From Manis javanica (lineage: Eukaryota > Chordata > Mammalia > Pholidota > Manidae), in NCBI RefSeq assembly GCF_040802235.1, contig NC_133167.1:2557001-2621000 (forward strand): 64,000 nt of DNA, in the 5' to 3' direction. Below the pieces are notes generated by a model. The model saw nothing but the letters and a program-made list of their open reading frames with translations, had not been told where the DNA came from and ran no database searches. The position numbers were made by a program, and so were the translations under genes. Positions within the stretch are counted from its first letter, which is position 1. Each line of letters opens with the position of its first letter. Of the stretch, positions 43,501-54,466 are shown piece after piece.

Positions 43501-46500
43501 CTCCCAGGGGATGGGAACATCCTGGTCCCTGAGTCCCACATAAGGCCCCAGACACTACCTGAATCTACAAACACCCGAAGGAGAGGCAGGTATCAGCTCC
43601 CAACCTGTGTGGGGTCCCGACAGTTGGGCAGGTGCTGTCCCCAAACTGGGCAGTTGCCCCAACGCCGGTGGTCAGCAGGCCTTGGGCTGGCACCCTTCCC
43701 GTGGCCTGCAGTCTCTCTTCCTGTATTTTTGGTGAGATTTGAGCAGAGCTGCTCCTGCCATGCATTATGCATCAAAGACAGGCAGGGCTGAGCTGGGTTA
43801 CAGGACGGTAATGCCATCCGGGGTCAAGAAAATCGTGACCCACAGATGAGCGCCGGACACCAGTCACCATGGCTGAGATTCAGTTACTGGCTACATGGAG
43901 GAGGCAGTGGCCCAGGGACTCTCCTGCCCTGCCTGAGCCTCCGTCTCTTCATCTGTGAACAGGAGTCCTAGAGCCCTTCTGGGCCTGCAGGGGCTTAGCG
44001 CCTGCTGTGTGCCCAGTGCGTGTCTCCTTTACACTCAGCAGAGCTATTCAATCCCATTTTAAAGATGAGAAAACTGACATGCTGAGAGCCTGCCAGTGCT
44101 ACCTGGCCAGGAAGGGCCACTCCCACCATGGTGGGCATAAGCACAGGGTGGAGGCAGTGGGGCAGCCCAACCCTGTGGCTGACTCCAAGCGGCTCGGCCT
44201 TCCCCGGCTTACAGGACTACACCCGTCACACTGGGCTGCTCTCCCTGACTGTGGCTGCCTGACCAGGACTCACTCAAGCCTGGCCCCACAGCCAGGAACC
44301 CAGCTGCTGGGTCCACTGCCTGGGGTGAGGTGCAGGGACCCCTCTAGGTCCTACCCAATTCAGAGGTGCCTAACCCCTCACCGTGCAGAGGGGTGCCTGT
44401 GGCCAGGGTGTGGAAAGACCTGGCCAGGTCGAGGTGGGGTGGTCGAGGCAGGACCTGGCCTTCCTGTGCCGCGTGCAGGGCCCATGCTGGGCAGTGGATA
44501 AACAAGTCCAAAGACCTGCCTACGAAGGCGGCCCCTCCCTCAGGACAGCTCTCACCACTAGTGGCCCAGCGTCCTTCCCAGGCTGCCTCTCTTGGCACCC
44601 ACGCCTCCCTGGGGACAGATGCAGGCTGCCATGTCTGGGGAAACTGACGGCTTTCATCACCTCAGGAGCCCGACACGGGAACAGGGCAGTGCAGATGGCC
44701 TCTGGATATTGCATTTCTATCAATATGCATTAGGCCTTCCCCAGCTCAGTAGCTGACAGCTGACAGCCTGTCCCCTGCAACAGGGAGGCAGGTGTCCTGG
44801 GGGCAGAGGACACATGTCCAGCCAACAGTGGGAGACTGGCGCCCCCCGCTGTCGTGGGTGCTCCGTGAGGGAGAAGACGGGCTGCGGTCCGAACCCTGAG
44901 TCCCAAACGGGCTCTGGAAGCTCCAACAAGCCTTGAAAATCAAGGATGTGTGGGTGGGCTGGGCACTGCTGGCTGCGGGGCAGGGTGGGGGGCCACCCAG
45001 ACAGCCCAGACTGGTTTGGGGGATCCTGAGTGAAGGGGATGCTACCTTAAATCCTGTGGGGGCACAAAGGAGACAGCCAGGACAGGAAGGAACCCCAGGA
45101 AACCTGAGATCTGCCAGCTCCCTGCAGCCCTGGGGGTGTCAGGAGAGCACCCAGAAGCCCTGTGGCCCCAAGAGAGCTGGGCAGGCGGAGTGGCCGGTTG
45201 GGGGGCCGGCAGGTGAGTGTGGGGAGAGAGGGTCGGGGACACAGCCTCTGCTTGCACCGCGGGCCAGGGGCCCCTGCCTAAGGCCAGGCAGGACCTGGTC
45301 CCTGGCCGCAGAGCAGCCGCCCACCCACCGGCTCCCCCCAGCTGCCAGGCCGGCCCAGAGACCACGCTAGGGCTGGAGGCACGCAGGTGGCTGGGGCATT
45401 CCTGGCCTGTGGACTGTGGCGCTCCATCCACTGCACCAGGAACCCACTGAGTTCCGCCAACCTCTCAATCCCAAGCCAGAAAGACAACCTTTTACCAAAA
45501 TAACCAATCGAACATTTAGTAAATAAGCAATTTAGTAAATGAATTACTTCCAGCAGTAACGGTAGCTGTCATTTCTGAAACCCTGACACTGGGATAAACC
45601 AGCGCACTGAGTGCCCAAGTGGCAGGCCTGGGCAAGGGTTTCGGGTGGTGGTGACGGGGGTCTCAGTGGGTGGGGAGGGCTGCCCACAGGCCCAGGGCCA
45701 GGGAGGCTGCAGCTCCGCCTTGGTTGGTCCTGGACACCCCCAAGGGAGGAGGAGGTGCAGCAGCCCCGTGGTGCCAGCCCGCCCACAGGCACATCACTGT
45801 GGGCCTTAGGGTTCACGCCTGAAAATGGGGCCAGGTGACCCCAGGGACCCCGTCAAAGGGGCGGCCACTAAAGATAACTGGGACAAATGCTGTGGAGGTT
45901 GGGCCTGATTTGTCACAGTAACTCCTTGCCCTGGAAGGGGGTGGGCGGGAGGCCCAGGGGCAGCCTGGCCCCACACTGACCAAGCTGCTGATTTCTGGGC
46001 ACCCGTCTGTCCGTCCACCTGCCCGTCCGTCCAGTTGCTCAGTGCTGTCTGCTCCGCTGTTCACTCAGCACTCTGGGTGCGGCCTGCATGTGCTGGGGGC
46101 CGGGGCCAGCAGGACAGGGGAGGTTCCTGTCCTCACAGATGGGAACATGGTGTGGAGAGGGGCGAGGCCGGGCAAGGTCCACGCCAAGGGCAGGGCCTAG
46201 AACCTGCTGCCTCTGGAATGCCTCAGGGCTGGCCCGGCTCACCAGGGTCACCTCACCAAGGACACAGGCCCTGCTCCCACCTCCAGGGCCCCGGGCCCAG
46301 GGCCAACACCCGCCAGTGGGAGCCCCCAGCCACAAGGCCAGGCCTGGCCCCAGACGTGGCCCTGGCCCCAGCCACGGCCCGGCTCCAGAGCCTGGCCTCT
46401 GGCCTACGGCGCTGGCTCCGTCACAGCCAGGCCCTTTCTCCTGCAGACATAGTGCACACAGGGAGCTAACTGGACCATCAGGGTAGCGGGCGGCCCTGTC

Positions 46501-49500
46501 CCCACGGCCCCCCAGGTGGACGGGGACCATGAGGCTTACCGGCCGGGATGTCTCCCGAAGATACTGAGCGCAGTCCTGGTGTCCATGGTACTCTGCCAGG
46601 TCGGCTGCGGTGTAACCATCTTCATCCCGCAGGGAGGGGTCCGCGTGGTGGGAGACCAGGGTCTGGCAACACTACGGGGGGGGGGGTGCATGTGTGATTG
46701 TGGGGGCACGCGTCATGCCCAGGTGCTTACTCCCAGCCCACCTCACAGGTGGGAAACTGAGACAGAGGACCTTGCCCAGAATCCTGCCACCATTCGCTGC
46801 AGGATGGAATCCCTGAGTGCCACCAAGAGCCACCCTGTCCTGGCAGCATGGCACCAAGCCCCCTGGGCCCCAGCATCCACTGTCCTGGACGGCACCTGAG
46901 GCCCCTGTGGCTCCGCTGCTAAGTAGGCAGTATGGCCAGGATCTGGGCTGGGCAACTTGACCTGATCTTGCCCTGGTAGCCCAGGCCCTGGGCTTTAAAC
47001 ACAGAACTGGTTTCCATTTTTACAGCAACTCTCCTCGGGGGCCGTGTGTTGTTTTCACACGGAGAAACTGGGCGCAGAATGGGGACCCAATTTCTGCTGG
47101 GATTTGTGAGCTGCAGGTGCGTAGGTACGATGCCTGAGACTGGAGTCTGGAAACCTGAGGTGGCTGGGCCAGAGGCAAAATCAGGTGGGCAGGCGGACCC
47201 CGTCGGGGGCAGAGAGCCGGGGGGCTCGGGTGGGTCCTCTCCCCGATCTGCTCCCCAAGGGCTACATGAAAAATGGACCAACACAGAAGTCACCTTCCTA
47301 ACGCATCGGGAGGTAACACGGTGACAAAATGCCATCTTCCCTCAATGTGCGCGCGGGGCCATTCCTGGAGAGTCCTTTGTACTGGAACTATGAAGACACA
47401 CTAGGCTGTGTGCACATGTACACTTGGAGTTAGGTTCTAACCTAGACAATTATACATGCTTGAGGTGGGTTCAAGGCTCAGCTCATCATCAACAGGCTCT
47501 CTAGTCACAGGCACGCCTGAGCCACAGGGGAGCTGTGTGGGGCAGGAGACCGGCCGCCCCGGTGCGAGGCTGCCCGGGAACAGCAGGTCACCGAGTGTCC
47601 GCTGTACCGCGGTGTACCCCCATCACTGTGACAACCAGAACAGCACCCACATTTCCAAAGCCAGGGCACTGCCGCATGGAGAACCACACTCCCATCCACA
47701 CCCACGCAGGTTCCCGTCCGCGGCCGCACCCTAAGAAGTGCACAGTAACTGTCTGTTGGATGAGTGAGTATCTGAATGAAGGAAAGCGTGGACGTGAGTG
47801 GCTGAACATTAAAGGCGCTGCCGAATTAACTGCAGCTTTCCCAGGCCTCTTTCAGGCATGGAGGCTTGATGGCAGCCATCATTGCACTCGGAATGCCTTT
47901 TTAGGAACTCTTAAAATACTCAGTAAATGTCCTTTCTTGAATAAGCAGCGATTTTAAGTTAGGTAGAGAACTACCACCAGTCATAACCACTTATCTGGAC
48001 CTTGAGGAAACTGGTTTACGCCTGTCTTCTGCCATTTCCTTTGCAATCTCATTGTTAAAGCCCAATCACACGCACCCCATCTTCTGGCGACTTCCCTCGG
48101 TGTGCCCCCCTCCAAAGGCAACGAAGCCATAGTCTCCTCTCGAGATCCCAGGGCAGCTACCGGAGGCCTCTGTACACAGTGTCAAAACTAGTCACAGGCT
48201 GCAGGGCTCCCACTGGGGCCTCCTGCCGCCGCCAGCCCCAGCTGCCACTCTGTCCCAGCCACCTGACCGCTCCTGGCCCTCCCTCCGGAAACTCTGCACC
48301 TTCCCACGTCCAAATCCCTGCTTTAAGGATCACCATCTCTGTGAATTCCTTCTAGATCAGCTCAGCTAATGCTATTCACATAGATACTTCTTGGAAGTGC
48401 CTGTATTAGAATCACCTGGGAGTTTTAAAAAGCCCTGATATGCAGGTGCCACTGAAGACGGATCAAGCTGGAATTCTGGAGGGGTCGGGCCTGGGCATGA
48501 GAATATTTTAAAACTGCCGGAAGATTCCCAGTGTGCAGACAAGTTTGAGAACCACTTTGCCAGAACTGTGCACTACACCCAAAACTCTAAATAAAATATA
48601 ATGAAAACTAAATATGAAGAGATAATACAGTGGACCCTTAAACAACATAGGTTTAAACTGCATGGGTCCACTTATATGCAGATTTTTTTCAATAAGTACA
48701 TTACAAAATTTTATGAAGATTTGTAACAATTTGAAAAGATATTTTTTCTAGCTTACTCTATTGTAAGGATACAGTATATAATACACATAACATACAAAAT
48801 ATGTGCTAGTTGACTGCTTATGTTATTAGGCTTCCAGTCAACAGTAGGCTATTTGTGATTAAGTGATGAAGTTTTTGGGGAGTCAAAAGGTATACTTGGA
48901 TTTTCGACTGCACAGGGGGTCAGTGTCCCTAATGCCTACATTGTTCAAGGGTCAACTGTATACTGTGACCAAGTTGAATTTACTCCGGGAATGCAAGGTT
49001 GGTTTAACTTTTCAAAAAGTAATTAGAGTAGAAAGCAAGGCTTTGAAGAGCTATTTGTACAACCATTACACTGCAGCACTATTCACAACAGCCAAGAGGT
49101 GGAAGCGGCCAGGTGCCCATTGTGAATAAATAATGATAATGTGGTGCATCCATACAAAGGAATACTCTTCAGCCTTAAAAAAAAGGGAAATCCTGCTACA
49201 ACATGGGTGAAACTTGAGCATATTATGCTAAATGAAGTAAGCCACTCACAAAAAAGATAATATTGTATGATTCCAACTATATGCTGTCCCTCAAGTGCTC
49301 AAACTCATAGAAACAGAAAGTAGAAAGTAGCTGCCAGGGCTGGGGGAGATGGTGCAGGGAGGTGTTAAATGGGTGAGTGTCTGTTTTGCAAGGTGGAGTA
49401 GCTCAGGGCATGATGGTGGCGGTGGCCTCAGAGCGGTGCGCATAAAGGCATGGCTGCATGTGCGCTTAGAAATGGCTGACATGGTCTTTACTTCAGTTAA

Positions 49501-52500
49501 AAAAACAAGTGTATTTCACACCATTCAAGAATAAAGACTGTGATACAGTGAAACAAAAACCATAAGGAACTGTCACTGTCACTTTTTGGAGGCCGGTAGG
49601 GCACCAGCTTATTATTGTGGAGCTTTGTTCTTAAAAAGGGGGGGAAACTGTCACAGCCAAGGGGGGTCTAAGGAAGTGATGTGTCATCTGTAGGGGTTTC
49701 GGGACAGAAAAAGGGCAACAGTGAAAACTGAGGAAATCTGAATCAAGTGCGGACCTTGGTCAGTAATACTGTATAAATTTTGTTCATTAACTGTGACAAA
49801 TGTACATGCTAACAATGTAAGTTGCTAGCAAGAGTGGGAAATGGATGAGTTTATGAAACTGTCTGTACTAGCATCTCAATGCCTCTATAAATCTAAAACT
49901 ATTCTAAAATAAGAATTTATTTTAAAATAAGAGGAACCATCAAGCACTATCCTATCTTTCCTGGATGAAGTATATTTCTGGTGCTGTTAATGGATTAAAA
50001 GATTCAACAGACAAATGAATGACATGTGGACCTTGCTTAGATCTGACTACAGCGTAACCGGGGAAATGGGTGTGAGGCAGATATTAGCTGCTATAAAGAA
50101 ATGGTTGTGGATTATTTTTAGGTGTTACAAGGATTTGAGGTTGTGATAAAAGAAAAGATGTCCTCATTTCTTGGAGGTGTCACTGCATACAGATAAATAA
50201 AGGCTGATTTGCTCTTAAACCCCAGAGTGAGGCTGAGGGGGTGCTGGGGAAGGTGAAGGCTGAGCCGGGTCAATGAGGCACAGCTTGCGGGCTTAGGATT
50301 CCCATGATAGAACGGCTGGAAGGGAGCGCAGTTCTCAGCTTTGAGGCTGGACTTGTTTCACGTTCATTGAAGGGATGGCTCACCCTGTTTAACTTCTCCG
50401 GTTCCTGTAGAATACTTCCATTGAAAAGGGGTTGTACCACTTCAAAAAAATTAGTTTGTAAACCACTGCTCAGGGCCACCTTCCCCATCATGGAGCCCCC
50501 GAGCCTCCTGCACCAGCTCGGCTCAGGCCCTTCCTGGGCCCCGGAACCCCGGATCCTTGCACCTGCTTCTCAGATTCTTTTTTAACGTAGCAGGACAAAA
50601 TGAGGGGTGTCTGCAGGCCTTCCTCACCTCTCAGGCCTGCCGAGGGGTGCGCTGGCCCGGCCTCTGCTCCCCCTCCCCCTCTCCAGGCAGGCGGGGGATG
50701 AAGCAGAGGGAGGGTGCCGGGGGAGGGTGGCAGGGCTGAGTGGGGGGCTCGGGACTCCAGAGGGAATTCCCAGCAGTGCTGCGAGCTGGGACAGGGCCTT
50801 CTCTGCCTCCTTCCCCGAGTGCCCCCCGAGGACGCTTGCTGGCTGTGCCGTGTCTATGTGGCTGGAACTGTGAGACTGGGCCACGGAGCCCTGGGAACAG
50901 CTATCCAGAAACACAGACCCCTTGAAACCAAACAGGTAGCCCCCTTTTAGAGAAGCCTCCCAGACTTCTCATTAACAAACCAAAGAGAAGCCCGACCCCA
51001 AGGCCCTCAGGGTCTCAGTCCCTCAGTGGCCCGCTGATGAGCCCTGGCAGTTAGGCTTCAGGAAAGCGGAGTCGTGATGACACAGGAAAGCGAACTCAAT
51101 TAGCATAAAAGAACGCAGGACCCTTGTTCCCCCTCAAAAAGTGCAGATTAACTCCTAACACGTGTACTCTTGAGCTGCATTTTCAGCAACTCACACCCCA
51201 TCATGTGGACCATCTGCTGGCCTCACGGAGGCCACGGACAGTTGGAACTAGAAGACTGAGGGCTAAGACTCCTGAAATAATCTTGGTACCTCGCCACCAA
51301 CCCATCAGAATTGTGAGCTGATTGCGCACCCCGTAACCCTCACCCATAATTTTGCCCTTAAAAGCCCTTGCTGTACCCCTCTGGGAGTTTGGGAATTTGA
51401 ACACTGGGGCCCTGTCCCCTTACCAGTGCCCTGTAGTAGATGCACCCATTTTCTTGGCTTAGGAGGGTGTCAGCATTTGGCCTACTGTGTGTTGGGCCAA
51501 TGCCCCAAGTTTGGCTGCATTTGGGGGCACCCTGGCGTGGTCAGTGCACCTCGGGAAGGCCTCCTCTGGGCTAGCCTTGCCTGCGGGAGGAGCAGTTCTG
51601 GCGGCTCCACGCTGTGCAGGCCCAGCCCTGGGGGCTGCGGGAATGGCCCGGGTGGGAGCACAGGGGGGAAGGGGGACAACCTCTGCATTGTGTGTGCAAA
51701 TGGCTCCAGTGCAGGTGAGGGTGGGTCCATTCTCAACGCTGGGCTTTAAGTATCTAAACTCCACCCTGCCCATTCTGGGTCTCTGGATGTCGCTTCCCTG
51801 GGGCTGGCCCATGTGAGCCCCCAGGATTTATCTGGATAACAGCAAAGGGGCTGACATCACGCCCCTGGCATGGCTCTGCTGGCCCTTAGAGGCCCTGAGG
51901 CCCCCGCGCCGCCTCCCACCGCGCCGCCGTACCTCCATCCACCCACTCTCCGCTGCGTCATGCAGGGGGCTCCCGCCCCGGGAGTCTCTCACGATGGGGG
52001 CGCCCAGCAGCAGCAGTCGCTCTAGAATGGGCATGTGGCCGCCTCGAGCTGCGAAGTGGAGGGCGGTGGCCCCTTCCTGATCCCTCACAGTCAGGCTGAT
52101 GTCAGTGAAGGTGACCTGGGGAGGAGAAGGTGGGGAGACGGGCCAGCTGAGGCTGCACGGGGTGACCCCTCCCAGGGAGCTTAGCGCCAAAGCGGGAGGT
52201 GACCTTCCGACCATCCCGGGGAGCCCTGCAGGCTGTCACACTGGGCGTCACCCAGTGCAGTGGGAGGGGATGAACTCAGTGGTTTTACTGGGAGACCCAC
52301 AGGCCCTGAATCTGCCCCAGACCATATTTTAAACCAAACAGCCCCAAGAGCTGGCTCCACAGGTCAAATGAGAAACTGCCCTGGCTGGGGCAGCAGACAC
52401 GTTTGCCAGCGAAGGACGGCGTGCAGCAAGGGAGGGCGAGGACCTCCCCACCAGGACTCGTGCCCTGCCCTCCGCCCTGCGCAAAGCCGCGGCACAGCTG

Positions 52501-54417
52501 GGAGGCCGGCCCTGCTGCAGCCTCTACTCCGGGCGCCGGACGGAGCCTGGTTGCCCTATGGCTGGGGCCCTATCCTGCTGGCCTTCACACGAGTGACTTA
52601 CGGCTTGTCCCTGCTCTCGGGCCCCTTTCTGTGGGCACACACTGCTGCGGGCAGTGGGGACAGCCACGCGAGCGTCTGCCAGTGAGACCTAAGGGGCTTG
52701 TTTGGAGAATCCTGCTCCTTATAGAAGGGGCTGGTGGGCGTGGCGTCACCCCTTCTCCCCCTCTTGCTGCCTTGAATGTGGTCTCCGTTCACCATGAGGG
52801 ACAGGCCAGGCCAGCAGCAGAGATGCGGCCCTATGAACGAGCCAGGCCCTCCTCCAGGAACGTGGCTGGACTTCGCCCTTGCCAGCCACCCCCTGCCTGG
52901 GCCTCCCTCTGCTCATCCTCAGGGAGGCCTCCCTGTGCTGAGACTCGGTCAGTCTCTGTCACAGGCCCTCGGGGCTCCTGCAGACCCCACCTGGTCTGGG
53001 TTTTGTGGTGAAGGCAGGAGATCCCATCCCATCCTGGAAGGGGCACCCCCAACCTGGACCCCTCTGTGTGCTGGGGTCCCAGGGTCTCCTTCCAGGAAGG
53101 TCTAAATGACCCTGCCTGGGGCCAGAAAGGAAGAGGGGCGGGTGCTGGCCCAAGGCTCTGAGGCAGCAGAGCGGGAACAAGTGGCCAAGCGACCAGAGCC
53201 AGCGCTGCTGGTGCCAGGCACTGGTGACCTGGCAGGACTCCTGGGGGGGGGGGGCAGGGGACCCTCTGGAGGGACTGCAGCCACATCCCCACAGTCCTGC
53301 AGGGCTCTGGCATCCAGTCCACAGCCATGGCGGGTTGCGCTGGGGGCTCTGGGCTGCACCCCCAGGCCCAGCCTGGGCCTGGCAAGCACGGTGCTCAGAG
53401 AGACTGGTGGGCCCATCTGATCCCCCAGCAACCCTGCAGGTCTCCCTGTTCTGCAGGCAAACTGAGACCCGGGTAGAGTCATCACCTGTGGCTCAGAAGT
53501 GGCTCTGGGGTTTAGGCAGGAGCAGGTGTCAGCCTTCCTGGACCTCCCTGTCCCCACCTAGGCATCCCCTTACCAGCCAGACGACGAGCGAGTAGTGGCC
53601 GCGGGCGGCAGCGGCATGCAGCACACTCATGCCATCCAGGGCACGCAGGTGCACGTCAGCACTGCGGTCTTTCACCAGGTACTGGGCCAGGTGCAGGTGG
53701 CCCTCCTGGCAGGCCAGGTAGAGAGGGGAGGCACCACTGTGTGTCTGCTGGTTCACCGTGCTGTGAGGGAAGATGGGGTTCAGAGGGTGCTTGGTGGGGT
53801 CCTGGGGGGCCAGGGTTACTCCAGCCAAACCTCAGATGGAGTGCATGGGCAGCTGCACATGGCCGATCTGCTGTGCCTGCCCCCTTGCCGGCTGAGGGGT
53901 CCACCCAGTCACCTGTAGGGCTGCACAGGTGGCCCAAGGGCACAGGGTCAGGGGCACCGGGGTCCTGACTGCTGGACTCCAGCCCCACTCACTCCCCATT
54001 GAGCTGTCAGGGGTATTTCTTAGGGGTGAAAAGCCCAGTGGGGCCTGCACTGGGCAGGTCGGTGGACGCCAGAGTGCAGGGCCTGCTCTGTAAAAAGAGG
54101 CTCTGTGAGCAGGACACTGGCCCATGAGTGCCCAGGCCTGGCATCAGAATCCCAGGCCCCAGTGTGGACAGACTGAAGCAGGGCCCTGGGAGCCCCGGCA
54201 CCTGCCCTACCTCCGAGTCGCTGCAGGGCCAGGCACCCTTGGTCCCCAGGGAAATGCTGCAGGGAGGGGTGGTCCCCTACCCAAGGTCCCTGCCCATGGC
54301 CTTCTACATCCCCTGGTCATGCAGACTTCACTCTGGCTTCTGTGGTTTGTGCCGGGTGGGAACATGGGCCCAGGGGCATGACGGCTTCTGGTTTATGTGC
54401 GTGCACGTGCGTGTGTG

Positions 54418-54466
<49 letters not shown>

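Larger units (their letters stand above)
40398..46539 (-). other. ESPNL: ESPNL intron 5
   Basis: A 6.1-kb GC-rich intron with a CA microsatellite (40811-40863) and MIR fragments at about 42480-42575, 43900-43975 and 43985-44112. I found no exon. Confidence 0.6.
46672..51932 (-). other. ESPNL: ESPNL intron 4 (repeat-rich)
   Basis: This 5.3-kb intron holds most interspersed repeats of the window: MIR, MER5A, a Tigger-type MITE, L1M pieces and an LTR-like fossil. It is clearly more AT-rich than the rest. Confidence 0.8.

Noticed and set aside
44838-44851. CTCF-like motif in ESPNL intron 5
   Set aside because: Two mismatches to the core consensus; too weak to list as a site.
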